DNA from: CAZOHN01 sp964579325
GTDB taxonomy: Bacteria > Pseudomonadota > Alphaproteobacteria > Rhodobacterales > Rhodobacteraceae
Direction of reading: 5' to 3'
NCBI GenBank assembly: GCA_964579325.1
Contig: CAZOHN010000006.1
Coordinates: forward strand, 1-45,267
DNA: 45,267 nucleotides
The position numbers and the translations under genes were made by a program. The notes under the pieces are model-generated. The model was not told where the DNA came from and made no database searches. It saw nothing but the letters and a program-made list of their open reading frames with translations. Below, piece by piece: positions 1 to 8,375 of this stretch. Position 1 is the first letter of the stretch, and every line of letters begins with the position of its first letter.

Positions 1-260
1 CAGGCCTTCCGGGGGAAAGGGCAAGTCCGCCCAGCAGACGATCTGTGCAACTGAGTCCCCGGCAGCAGCGCGCGGTGCCGCCGGACGGCGGGCATCAGGT
101 GCATTTCGGCCTGCCATTCCGCCTCGCCCAAGGCGGCAAATCCGCCGCCCGGCGCGGAGGATCCGCCCAGCATGTGCACGATGATATCCACCCCGCCCAT
201 CCCCGCGCGCACCGCATCTGCCACCGTCGCGCAGCCCTGCAATGTCAGGACCTCGGCCAT
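1..260 (-). pseudogene. Decayed short-chain dehydrogenase (SDR) remnant, runs off the window
   Basis: The reading frame holds SDR-like sequence: a G-G-V-D-I-I-V-H stretch, then L-G-G-S-S-A-P-G-G-G-F and E-A-E-W-Q, and R-A-L-L-P-G. This is the middle of a classical SDR of the type that usually carries a glycine-rich NAD(P) motif about 60 residues earlier. That N-terminal Rossmann motif is absent. The expected spacing before the P-A-V-R segment is also shortened by a few residues, and SDR likeness is lost after about residue 68 (positions 1-55), as if by frameshift or deletion. The start overlaps the stop of the upstream SnoaL-like gene by one base (TGATG), so the two were once translationally coupled. 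A short but functional variant cannot be excluded because the 3' part lies outside the window. Confidence 0.55.
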
Positions 261-580
261 CAGCCGATCCTCAGATCCTGGATGCGGTCGCCTGTGAGGC
301 CAAAGGTAAAGGTCAGCACCACCGGGCTGCCCGGAAAATCGCCGCTGACACGGGCGCGCACCAGAAGCTTGTCCCCGGCCTCGGTCATGTCCAGGGGCTC
401 GGCCCGGTGGCGATACTTCGCCTTGGCGGCTTTCCACCAGGCCTCGATTTCGGCTTGGCCGCGATGGATGGCGCCTTCGTCATGCACAACGGCATCCTGG
501 GCGAAAGCCGCCGCGAACGCCGCGCCATCCTGCGGCGCGTGAGCGGTGAAATAGGTCTGGATCGGGGTGGGCAGGGTCAT
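260..580 (-). CDS. SnoaL-like / nuclear transport factor 2-fold protein
   Basis: 106 residues, the usual size of a single-domain SnoaL/NTF2-fold protein (small cone-shaped alpha+beta barrel; many are ester cyclases, isomerases or of unknown activity). The early helix with F-A-A-A-F-A-Q-D-A-V-V-H-D, then G-Q-A-E-I-E-A-W-W, and a C-terminal beta strand with V-L-T-F-T-F-G-L are typical of the fold. The ATG start has an AAGGAT sequence upstream. It is the first gene of a short operon with the SDR remnant and is divergent from a LysR gene, an arrangement common for LysR-controlled redox pairs. The substrate cannot be told from the sequence. Confidence 0.8.
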   Translation of the reverse strand: MTLPTPIQTYFTAHAPQDGAAFAAAFAQDAVVHDEGAIHRGQAEIEAWWKAAKAKYRHRAEPLDMTEAGDKLLVRARVSGDFPGSPVVLTFTFGLTGDRIQDLRIG

Positions 581-654
581 CTCGGTATCCTTTGTCTCCT
601 TGCCCGGAACTTTGGCCTCGACGGGCCTACGGATAATCAGGATAGTCCGGCATC

Positions 655-668
655 TTCTGATGACAGAA
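655..668. promoter_or_regulatory. Candidate LysR binding box (T-N11-A palindrome)
   Basis: TTCTG and CAGAA form a perfect 5-bp inverted repeat around ATGA in the divergent interval between the SnoaL-like gene and the LysR gene. It fits the T-N11-A core typical of LysR sites (T655, A667). It lies 12 bp before the proposed LysR start, where it could serve autoregulation and control of the divergent gene. Confidence 0.45.
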
Positions 669-679
669 TCGGGACAATC

Positions 680-1558
680 TTGGATGCCGGGCTGAAAGGG
701 TTGGAGGCAGTGCTGGCCATCGCGCGGCGCGGGTCGTTTCGCGCGGCGGCGCTGGATCTGGGCATGTCTACCACCGCCCTGTCCCATAGCATCGGGCGGC
801 TTGAGGCGGGGCTGGGCGTGCGGCTCTTCAATCGCACGACCCGCAGCGTGGCGCTGACCAATGCCGGGCGCGATTTCGTCGCCCGTGTCACCCCGGCCCT
901 GACCGAGATCCGCGCAGCGATGGACACGGTCCGCGCGCAACGTCAGACGCCTTCGGGCACCTTGCGCATCAATGCCTCGGTTCAGGCAGGGCGGGCAGTG
1001 GCGCCATTGGTGCTTGCCTTTCTGCGCCGCTACCCCGAGATGCAGGTCGATCTGGTGACCGAAGGTCGGCTGGTCGATACTGTCGCCGAGGGCTTCGATC
1101 TGGGCATTCGCCCCGCCGATCTGGTGCCACGCGACATGATCGCGCTGCCGCTTGGCCCGCCGCAGCGCCATGCCGTGGTGGCCGCGCCGAAATGGCTGAC
1201 ACTGCATCCCGCCCCGATCTCACCTGCCGATCTGGACCCCGCCCATTGCATCCGCGTGCGCCTGCCCAACGGCGCCCTGCTGCGCTGGCCGTTCGAAAAA
1301 GCCGGCTTGGCCGTGGCCTTCGAGGCCAAGGGACGTCTGACCGTGGATGAAGCCGCCATTGCCCGTGCCGCCGTGCTGGACGGGGCTGGGATCGGTTATT
1401 TCATCGAGGGCGATGTGGCCGACGACATCGCCGCCGGGCGCCTGACCCGCCTGCTGCCCGACTGGACGCCGGCACGCCCCGGATTCAGCCTTTACTACCC
1501 CGGGCGCCGCAACCCCTCGGCAGGATTCACGGCCTTCCTCGACATGGCGAGGGGGTGA
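680..1558 (+). CDS. LysR-family transcriptional regulator
   Basis: 292 residues, normal LysR length. An N-terminal winged helix-turn-helix occupies about residues 5-62, with G-S-F-R-A-A-A, S-T-T-A-L-S-H-S-I-G-R-L-E and L-F-N-R-T-T-R-S-V-A-L-T-N-A-G being family hallmarks. A periplasmic-binding-like effector domain follows (about 90-290). No ATG lies close upstream of the helix-turn-helix; TTG at 680 gives the expected N-terminus and is my choice, with only a weak ribosome binding site. The gene is divergent from the SnoaL-like/SDR pair, which is its likely target. The effector is unknown. Confidence 0.85.
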   Translation: MDAGLKGLEAVLAIARRGSFRAAALDLGMSTTALSHSIGRLEAGLGVRLFNRTTRSVALTNAGRDFVARVTPALTEIRAAMDTVRAQRQTPSGTLRINASVQAGRAVAPLVLAFLRRYPEMQVDLVTEGRLVDTVAEGFDLGIRPADLVPRDMIALPLGPPQRHAVVAAPKWLTLHPAPISPADLDPAHCIRVRLPNGALLRWPFEKAGLAVAFEAKGRLTVDEAAIARAAVLDGAGIGYFIEGDVADDIAAGRLTRLLPDWTPARPGFSLYYPGRRNPSAGFTAFLDMARG

Positions 1559-1567
1559 ACGGCCCAC

Positions 1568-1591
1568 CGCTGACGCTCGAAGTCAGCGTCA
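1568..1591 (+). terminator. Hairpin after the LysR gene, with two alternative stems
   Basis: CGCTGAC (1568-1574) pairs with GTCAGCG (1582-1588). The overlapping TGACGCT (1571-1577) can instead pair with AGCGTCA (1585-1591). Either is a 7-bp perfect stem, 10 bp after the LysR stop. No strong T-run follows, so this is a tentative terminator. Confidence 0.4.
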
Positions 1592-1948
1592 TTCTGCGAT
1601 GCAGTACCACCGGACCTGACATTGGTGCTTGCAGCACGGCTCCGTGTGGTGGAGTGCCGCATCTGAACGGGTCCACCGCGACGGTTAGGCCCTGTTGGCA
1701 TGGACTTCACCCCGCCTTCGGTCCGGGCTTCGTGTGACCTTTCGGATTGGTTTCAGCTGGGCCGCATTGCGCTCGGTGTCATGTTTCCGGGTGGGCTGAG
1801 CGTCCGAGTGCGGCGTCCGATGGCTTGTTCTCCCGGCAAGAGCTCCGCAGCGCGGGCCACGCCGAGCGAACAAGCGCTGTCGAGGAGACCCGGGAGTGGT
1901 CCGGGCCATTTCGGCGGCCCACAACGCGCGGGCCGCCAACTTGGTCGC
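1592..1948. other. Stretch without a recognised gene
   Basis: This interval lies between the LysR gene and the 3' end of the rhodanese-like gene. Short open frames exist on both strands, but none has a convincing start, ribosome binding site or family motif. I see no tRNA, transposase end or clear repeat. It is the junction between the LysR region and the exported-protease island. Confidence 0.5.
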
Positions 1949-2890
1949 CTAGAACGAAGCGGGAGTCAGATTGAAGCCTGACATCTGCCAGGCGTGCAGT
2001 CCCCCACGGTACCAGTAAACGTTGCCGTAGCCTGCGGCGATGGTGCGGAGTGCTGCATTGTAGCTCAGCCAACACATCGGATCGGAGCAGTAGATCACGA
2101 TGGCCACCGACCTGTCGCCACCCGTGACCTGCCCGAGCCATTGGCTGGCCTGCTGCTGGATACGGTCCTGCATGTCACCGCCCTGCGCAAGCGCAGGCGC
2201 CATTACCGCACCGGGCAAGCTGTAGTCGCCACCGAGAACGTCGATCAGCACGATCCGTGTCCCGCCGTTCATGGCGTCGGCGAGCGCCTTCGTGGTGACG
2301 AGCTGTCCCCCCGGGATCATCGTGGGGGTCGGGGCGTGGAACTGGCCCTGGCGGAGTGAACTGGTCGGCGGCACGCCGAAGTCCTGCAGTTCGAGTTGCG
2401 TAACCTGAGGCGGCACCTGAACACCCGTCTGCACGGGCGGTTGGGGGGGCTGGGGGGGCTGCGGCGGTTGCGCTCCTCCAGCATCTTCGAAGGAACCGCC
2501 GCCGGTCACGCCCGGCGTGGATCCGCCTTCAGGCGGCTGCGGCGGCGGCGGCGGAGGTGGCGGAGGCACCGTTCCGCCTCCGCCATTGTCGGATGGCGGT
2601 GGAGGCGGTGGAGGCGGAGGAGGCGTGCCGCCGCCCGAACCGGTGGGAGGTGGCGGGGGGGGCGGAGGAGCCACTCCGCCGATGTCGTCGAAGCTGCCGC
2701 CGAAATTGCCGGCCCCTGGGCCAGTCGAAGGCCCGGGTGCCGGAGTTTGCGCCGGCGCCTGGACCGGAGCGGGGGCTTCGGGTTCAAAGCTGCCGCCAAA
2801 GCTGCCGGCGTCGCCCTGCGCGACCGCAAGCCCGGGCGGCAAGAGGGTAATGGCCGCGACCAGCGCAAGCCCGGAGATCTGCCGTTTCAT
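1949..2890 (-). CDS. Exported polyproline protein with C-terminal rhodanese-like domain
   Basis: 313 residues. A signal peptide (about 1-25, ending A-V-A-Q) is followed by a low-complexity region with three copies of an acidic G-G-S-F-(E/D) motif (about 32, 65 and 131) separated by runs of 8, 10 and 9 prolines (75-82, 90-99, 109-117) and a P-P-Q repeat (142-152). The C-terminal part (about 195-310) resembles a rhodanese domain: V-L-I-D-V, then I-Y-C-S-D-P-M-C-W (Cys268, Cys273) and Y-R-G-G-L-H-A-W. The C-x4-C-W pattern recalls the CXXCW-motif rhodanese-like proteins of PQQ-dependent pathways. It is the last gene of an operon with the trypsin-like protease 20 bp upstream and the caspase. A role as exported scaffold or thiol protein is inference. 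Confidence 0.8.
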   Translation of the reverse strand: MKRQISGLALVAAITLLPPGLAVAQGDAGSFGGSFEPEAPAPVQAPAQTPAPGPSTGPGAGNFGGSFDDIGGVAPPPPPPPPTGSGGGTPPPPPPPPPPSDNGGGGTVPPPPPPPPPQPPEGGSTPGVTGGGSFEDAGGAQPPQPPQPPQPPVQTGVQVPPQVTQLELQDFGVPPTSSLRQGQFHAPTPTMIPGGQLVTTKALADAMNGGTRIVLIDVLGGDYSLPGAVMAPALAQGGDMQDRIQQQASQWLGQVTGGDRSVAIVIYCSDPMCWLSYNAALRTIAAGYGNVYWYRGGLHAWQMSGFNLTPASF

Positions 2891-2910
2891 CGGTCGTTCC
2901 TTGCCCAAGG

Positions 2911-3996
2911 TCAATTCGCGCGGATCTTCGACCCGATCCAGTCGAAGTAGTTGGAGACGCGGGTGTAGACGCCATAGAGCTCGGCATGACCGCAGCGTTG
3001 GTTCGAGCCGAGCGGGTTGCGTCCCCAGCTGACGATGCCGACCTGCACCCAGCTGCCATCGCCGCGCCGCATCATCAGCGGGCCGCCGGAATCCCCGTTG
3101 CACGAGGTCCGCTCACCCGAGGCCACCCCGGCGCAGATCATGTTGTCGGTCAGCATGTTCCCGAGGTTCGACACGACAATGTTGTAGGCATCTTCAAGCT
3201 TGGCCATCGGTACGCGGTTTGCGGTGCCATAGCTCATCAGGAAGGCGCCGAACTCGCGCTTGGTCTGTTCGGCCATGCCTCGGTTGCAGGTGTCGTTCGG
3301 CAGGACCTGGATGTCTGTCTCCATCAGGTCGATCGGGATCTGGTCCTGCTCCATGAAGCCCCAGCCTGCGACCACCGCGTTGCCCGAAGGCGCCGCCTCG
3401 TCCGGCCGGAGGACCTGCGTCGCGCCGACCGGACCACTCGACTGTGCGATCGGTTCGGCGAGCTTGATGAGCGCGATGTCGTTGTCGAGCAGGTTGCCGT
3501 CGTAGGCCTCGTGCGGGATGATCAACACGGCCGCGCGCAAGTCGCCCTCTCCGAGCCGGGTCGACCCCGACATGATCGCGAGCGTGGCAGGATCGACCAG
3601 CGTTCCATCGGGCTGCACGATGCAATGGGCGGCCGTCAGGACCCACTGCCGGGCGATCACGCTGCCGCCGCAGAACTGGCGGTAGCTGCGCGAGGTGCCG
3701 GACTGGGCGCCCGTGTTGTTGGGGTCGGGCGGCACCTCGGCCAGAAGCGCGACCTGCGCGGGCCAGCTGCCTTGTTGGGAGGGCCGCCCTCCATAGACGC
3801 GTGAGGCGGTTTCGCCGTCAATCGTGACCGCGCGGCCGCGGGCAGCGAGCATGTAGCTCATCACGCTGCTCCCGGAGGCCTCCGGGACTGCAATCGTGTC
3901 CTGAAGGCTGCTTTGTGCGTGCGCCGGTCCTGCAGCGATGCAGCAAGCGGCAATGGCAGCGGCCAGCAGGTTGCGGGCCTGTATCGGTCTGGTCAT
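2911..3996 (-). CDS. Exported trypsin-fold serine protease (S1 family)
   Basis: 361 residues with a signal peptide ending A-H-A-Q (about residue 28). The catalytic triad is complete: His124 in T-A-A-H-C, Asp173 in D-N-D-I-A-L, and Ser303 in G-D-S-G-G-P. R66-V-Y-G-G is a variant of the I-V-G-G zymogen activation site, after about 38 residues of propeptide. The residue at chymotrypsin position 189, six before the Ser, is Thr297 rather than Asp, while the glycine at the 226 position is kept. The protease should therefore not prefer Arg/Lys as trypsin does. An insertion of about 35 residues sits before the serine (about 245-285). GAGGAA precedes the ATG. It lies 34 bp downstream of the caspase gene in the same operon. 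Confidence 0.93.
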   Translation of the reverse strand: MTRPIQARNLLAAAIAACCIAAGPAHAQSSLQDTIAVPEASGSSVMSYMLAARGRAVTIDGETASRVYGGRPSQQGSWPAQVALLAEVPPDPNNTGAQSGTSRSYRQFCGGSVIARQWVLTAAHCIVQPDGTLVDPATLAIMSGSTRLGEGDLRAAVLIIPHEAYDGNLLDNDIALIKLAEPIAQSSGPVGATQVLRPDEAAPSGNAVVAGWGFMEQDQIPIDLMETDIQVLPNDTCNRGMAEQTKREFGAFLMSYGTANRVPMAKLEDAYNIVVSNLGNMLTDNMICAGVASGERTSCNGDSGGPLMMRRGDGSWVQVGIVSWGRNPLGSNQRCGHAELYGVYTRVSNYFDWIGSKIRAN

Positions 3997-4030
3997 GTGT
4001 TCAGTTCCTCGCCCGAGAAAGAGATCGTCA

Positions 4031-6268
4031 CTAGGGTCGTCCAGGCGCCGCGCCGGTATCGGCCACGGCAGAAGTTAAGACGCGGCGGAAGGCCAGTTCC
4101 TTGGGCAGGACCTGCCACCGGTATTCGGCCACCCAGACATCGGAAATTGACAGACCGCCGAATTGACCGCGCGTGTCGGGGCGACGGCCAAGCCTTTCGA
4201 GAAACGCCGCGGCCTGACCCGCGGCAGCGCTGCGCGTGGGTGCGGCCCCGTCGGCTCCGCAGGTTTCCACCAGTCCAGCCAGGTTCAACTGCTCGGCATT
4301 GTCGGCCGATTCCGTGATCAGGACGAACATCCGTTCATCTCCGGCGGAGTATCCGCCGGGGCAGTCCGAGCACATGATCATGCTTTCGCCCAGCAGCGTG
4401 GCCGCGGCCGTGTCTTCGACATGCTGGTGGCTGACATTGACGCAGAACTGCGCGTCGATGTGGATGCGGTTGACGTCGCGCGCGCCGGGCACCGCTCCGC
4501 GGACCGAGATATCGAGCATGTCACACTGCTTCAGGTCGGCGGCCTCGACGAGTGGCCGGGCACCGTCGGCGCGCGCGTTGCCCACGGCGCGGGTGCATTC
4601 GCGCACCGGGCTGCCGCCCGTCCCGGGTGGGTCGAGGTCGGTGATGCGCGAGGCGGTCAGGTCTGCGGCGATCTCGACGGGTGGCGGGTTGAGGGGCGAA
4701 CCGCTCTCGGCGACGGAGCTGAGCACGGCGGCAAGTTCCTCCGCCCTGGCGATGCGTGTCAGGATAGCCGCAAGCGCCACGCCGTCGCCGGGTCCCCAGG
4801 ACAGACCAACCGGAAGACCCTGCAATGACGCCCGGCGGCCGAACCAGAGGCGACCGTCGTACACCGCGACCTCGACGACGTAGTCAGCGGCCTCCGCTTC
4901 GATCCGCGTCGCCGCGTCGGTGTTGACCTCAGCCACGGCAGCGGAGAGCGCGACCGCGAGCGGATCGTCTGCACCTACCGGTTGACCGGACGAGAGGTGC
5001 AGCGCAGGCGACAACTTCAAGGCAGCCGCAAGCGGGCGCGCCAGGATGCGGCCGAACCGTGCCTCGGACGGCAGCGACCCGACTGCGTCGCACAGCTGTC
5101 CGGCGCGCGGAGCGCACTCGTCGGAGACTGGGCGCAGCCAGGCGCGGGTCGCTTGCGCCTCCTCGACCTGCGCGAGCGCCAGGCTTCCGCCGGGTGGGGC
5201 CGCGGCATCGTCGACCAGAGCGACGAGGCTGCCCTCGACCATCCCGTGGACGCGGCCGGCCGCGATCTCGTCTCGCGTGACCGCGAACTGGCGCAAACCT
5301 GCGGTCCCGGCCCCGCCGAATACGGCGGCATCGACCATGTCGCCCTCCCAGGACGGGGTCTGAAGCCGGGCACCGCCCGGCACCGCGCCGGAATTCATGT
5401 CGCTCAGCACGGCCTGGAACAACTGGCGGTAGGTCAATGCACCGGGGTCTTCCATTCGCGCGGCGAGGCGTGAGGAGAACAGCCCGTACCAGCCCCCGTC
5501 ATCTTCGGCTTCCGGAGTCAGGTTGACCTCGCGCGCGACCTCCGAGGCGCGGGCCGCATAAAAGGCGACGAGGCGGCCGGGCACGTCCTCGCTTGCTGCC
5601 TCTATCGCCGACTCACCCGCCGCAGCGGCGGGACCGGACGCGCGCAGGCCGAACACGGCGGGATCGACAAAGCGTGCGGCGGTGTCGGTGCCGCCCGCCC
5701 GCAACCCCGACCCGGAGTGGCATGAGTCCAACACGAACCACACGTCGGCCCCGGTCGCCCGGATAGCAAGGATCGCCGCGCCGAGTTCGTCGTCGGTGAT
5801 GGCATTCGGGATTGCGCTGGCGCCGGGTTCTCCGCGTGCCGTATCGGCTGGCAGGAACACCTCGTCGAGTCCGTCGGACTCGTCGCCGTTCGTGTCCGGT
5901 TGCCTGGTACCGTGCCCGCTCATCGAGATGAAGACCAGGTCGCCTGCGGAACTGTCGGCCGCGAGGGATGCCAGCGCATCCAGAATTGCGGCACGTGTCG
6001 GCGTGACGCCGCCCTCCACTCCGTCGGCAACGATGCGGATATCGGTGGCGCCATGCTTGGCAAGCGCGTTGCGGAACAGCTTCACATCGTTTGCGGGGCC
6101 GCGAAGCGAGGCAATGCCGATCGTCTCGTCATAGGAGGAAACTCCGACGAGCAGGGCGCGGGTTTCGGCCACACCGGGACCAGCCAGAACTGCGCTGACC
6201 GCCAGCGTGCTGGCGAAGAAAATCGCTCCCACCCCCAAGCTCATGACCCTCCAGCGCGTCAATTGCAT
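4031..6268 (-). CDS. Exported caspase-family (C14) cysteine peptidase
   Basis: 745 residues. A hydrophobic N-terminal segment (about 8-30) ends near A-G-P-G-V-A-E-T and looks like a signal peptide. The caspase p20-like domain spans about residues 35-260 with both catalytic residues: His119 in S-M-S-G-H-G-T and Cys183 in L-D-S-C-H-S-G-S. The G-D-E-S-D-G-L-D-E-V-F-L-P stretch is typical of prokaryotic caspases. The remaining 480 residues match no domain I recognise; they contain several cysteines in the last third (for example M-C-S-D-C-P-G-G), as expected for an oxidising compartment. I chose the ATG at 6268; one at 6244 is also possible. It is the first gene of a three-gene operon and divergent from the DUF900 hydrolase. 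Exported bacterial caspases are poorly characterised. Confidence 0.9.
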   Translation of the reverse strand: MQLTRWRVMSLGVGAIFFASTLAVSAVLAGPGVAETRALLVGVSSYDETIGIASLRGPANDVKLFRNALAKHGATDIRIVADGVEGGVTPTRAAILDALASLAADSSAGDLVFISMSGHGTRQPDTNGDESDGLDEVFLPADTARGEPGASAIPNAITDDELGAAILAIRATGADVWFVLDSCHSGSGLRAGGTDTAARFVDPAVFGLRASGPAAAAGESAIEAASEDVPGRLVAFYAARASEVAREVNLTPEAEDDGGWYGLFSSRLAARMEDPGALTYRQLFQAVLSDMNSGAVPGGARLQTPSWEGDMVDAAVFGGAGTAGLRQFAVTRDEIAAGRVHGMVEGSLVALVDDAAAPPGGSLALAQVEEAQATRAWLRPVSDECAPRAGQLCDAVGSLPSEARFGRILARPLAAALKLSPALHLSSGQPVGADDPLAVALSAAVAEVNTDAATRIEAEAADYVVEVAVYDGRLWFGRRASLQGLPVGLSWGPGDGVALAAILTRIARAEELAAVLSSVAESGSPLNPPPVEIAADLTASRITDLDPPGTGGSPVRECTRAVGNARADGARPLVEAADLKQCDMLDISVRGAVPGARDVNRIHIDAQFCVNVSHQHVEDTAAATLLGESMIMCSDCPGGYSAGDERMFVLITESADNAEQLNLAGLVETCGADGAAPTRSAAAGQAAAFLERLGRRPDTRGQFGGLSISDVWVAEYRWQVLPKELAFRRVLTSAVADTGAAPGRP

Positions 6269-6384
6269 CGAATTCAATAGCTGTGACGTTACACGGGGGG
6301 CTAACCTTGGCAAAAGACAATTTTTCGAGGATCCTTTCCGCCGCTCTGGGGCAGGCCGGAAAAGTCGCGGGGGACACTGGGCAC

Positions 6385-8166
6385 ATGGTAAGACCAGAGA
6401 AATGCCTTCGCGGACCGCGGGTGCGCGGTCTCGTCGCTTCGGCCGTCCTCGCATCCGGCGTTCTGATCGGGTGGCTGGCTGCCGGGGCGGCGCAGGCGCA
6501 GCTGCTCGGCACCGACCCGGCACGGCTGTCTGGCCTTCCGGTACTTGCCGCGACGGACCCTGAGGGTGCCCTGGATGAGATCGCAGCGCTCCTCGACTTG
6601 CCGGAGGTGCTGGCGGACGCGCGCGTGGCCTTCGACCTCAACCGTCTTGCAGCGGAACTGCTCGAGAGTCAGGGCCGTCTCGCCGAGGCGGCTGACCTCT
6701 ACGCCGATCTGGCCGCCTTTGCGCAACGCAATCGCAACCGCATCGGCGTCGATCCGGTTGTGCTCTGGCGCGCGTCGGGCCGGCTTGCGCAGGCTGCCGG
6801 CGACCTTACCTCAGCGCTCCGGGCGGAGGAAGCGGTACTTGCCGAACAGCGCGACGGTCTGATGCCGACCATGGTCATCGCGGAAACGCTGGCGCGGCTC
6901 GAGGCATTGGCGCGGGCGGCAGGCGATAACTCCGCGGCCGAGGCCTACGCCGGGGCCCGCAGCGCGGCACTCGCACCGGCCGAGACCGTCTCCGGAGTGC
7001 GCGGTAATGGACGAGGATATTCGGAGGTCGAAGTCTTCTATGCCACCGATCGTGCGCAGACAGGATCTCGGTATCCCGCCGAGATCTACGGCCACGGACG
7101 CGGCGAGTTGGAAACCGGCATCGCCCTCGTGACCGTGCCCGACGATCATGAGCCGGGAAAGCTCGAGGCACCGTCGGTCTGGAGGCTTGAGTTCACCTCC
7201 AACCCGGTGCGTCACGTCACGCTGCGCTCGGTCGAGCCGCTTGCGCCGGACACCTTCTTCTCGGAGATGCGGCAACGAATCGACGCCCGGGACCGGCGCG
7301 AGGCATTCATCTTCATCCATGGCTACAACGTGGCGTTCGACGCCGCGGCGAGACGGGCGGCACAGATCGCGCACGACATGAGCTATGCGGGTCTCCCGAT
7401 CCTCTACTCCTGGCCGTCCCGGGGCTCTACCGTCGGATACATATCCGACGCTGCGGTCGTGCAGCTTTCGGCGCGACGCCTTTCGAGGTTCCTCGATCAG
7501 GTGGTGGCGCGCTCAGGGGCCGAGACGGTTCATATCGTTGCACATTCCATGGGCAATCGCGCGCTGACCGAGGCGCTAGAACTGATGGCCCTGCGACGGG
7601 GCGACGGGGACGGATCCCCTCCGTTCGGCCAGATCGTCTTCGCCGCACCCGATGTGGACCTTGGGCTCTTCGCTGAGATCCTGCCGACCATCCGTCCCCT
7701 TGCGCAGCGCATGACATTGTATGCCTCCGAGAACGACTGGGCGCTCGTCGCGTCGCGCAAGCTCCACGGCGATTCCCCGCGCGCAGGCCAGGGCGGACCC
7801 GACATTCTCGCGGCGGCCGGCATCGACAGCGTCGACATGTCGGAACTGGGCGAGGACATGCTGGCGCACGGCTATTTCGCGGGCGACCGTTCGGCCCTTG
7901 TCGACCTTGTCTCGCTGATCTGGCGCAACCTCGATCCACAGAACCGCTGCGGACTCCGACGCGACGTCCTTGGCGATGGGCTTTCGGTGTGGCGCTACGA
8001 GCCGGGAGTCTGCCCCGACGATGCGCTCCTTGCCGTGATAAGCACTTTCCAGGCCGAAGGGATCGAAACGCCTGACGCGGTGAGGGAGGAACTGGCGCGG
8101 ATCATTGCTGACCCGGAACTGGCGCGGTCGATCGAGCCGCTGGTGGCGCGCATGCTCGCGCCATGA
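6385..8166 (+). CDS. Exported DUF900-type alpha/beta hydrolase with helical N-terminal domain
   Basis: 593 residues. A signal peptide is predicted (about 1-38, A-Q-A), which fixes the ATG at 6385; an in-frame ATG 102 bp upstream would bury it. Residues about 50-200 are alpha-helical with TPR-like spacing. Residues about 215-480 form an alpha/beta hydrolase of the DUF900 type: V-F-Y-A-T-D-R, then F-I-F-I-H-G-Y-N (near 309), and the nucleophile elbow A-H-S-M-G-N-R with Ser388. The acid/His partners are probably in F-A-A-P-D-V-D and the later L-A-H-G-Y-F segment. Substrate unknown; lipase or esterase activity is plausible. It is divergent from the caspase across 116 bp, suggesting shared control. 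Confidence 0.88.
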   Translation: MVRPEKCLRGPRVRGLVASAVLASGVLIGWLAAGAAQAQLLGTDPARLSGLPVLAATDPEGALDEIAALLDLPEVLADARVAFDLNRLAAELLESQGRLAEAADLYADLAAFAQRNRNRIGVDPVVLWRASGRLAQAAGDLTSALRAEEAVLAEQRDGLMPTMVIAETLARLEALARAAGDNSAAEAYAGARSAALAPAETVSGVRGNGRGYSEVEVFYATDRAQTGSRYPAEIYGHGRGELETGIALVTVPDDHEPGKLEAPSVWRLEFTSNPVRHVTLRSVEPLAPDTFFSEMRQRIDARDRREAFIFIHGYNVAFDAAARRAAQIAHDMSYAGLPILYSWPSRGSTVGYISDAAVVQLSARRLSRFLDQVVARSGAETVHIVAHSMGNRALTEALELMALRRGDGDGSPPFGQIVFAAPDVDLGLFAEILPTIRPLAQRMTLYASENDWALVASRKLHGDSPRAGQGGPDILAAAGIDSVDMSELGEDMLAHGYFAGDRSALVDLVSLIWRNLDPQNRCGLRRDVLGDGLSVWRYEPGVCPDDALLAVISTFQAEGIETPDAVREELARIIADPELARSIEPLVARMLAP

Positions 8167-8375
8167 GACGGGCCGCTACCCATGACATCAGGGGAACTTC
8201 GGTGCTGACGATCCATCGCTCCTTCCTGAGCCTGCCGAGCGGTATCGTTCCGGGCTTCCTTGCGCCGACGTTCGACCGCCGAGGGGTGCTGCCCGACCCT
8301 GACTTGAGTCGCCGCGCGCGGAATTGCGCCCGCGCCTGTGAATGCAGCGTTCGCCGCCGCGTGGTCGGCCCTGAT

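Noticed and set aside
260..1207. Single long minus-strand frame reading through LysR into the SnoaL-like gene
   Set aside because: Only the last 106 codons have family features. The rest is antisense to LysR.
1592..1948. Possible insertion-sequence or recombinase remnant
   Set aside because: No transposase-like motif, terminal inverted repeat or target duplication could be seen.
2510..2680. GGC/GGA-rich repeat-like tract on the plus strand
   Set aside because: It is the reverse complement of the polyproline coding region of the rhodanese-like protein, not an independent repeat.
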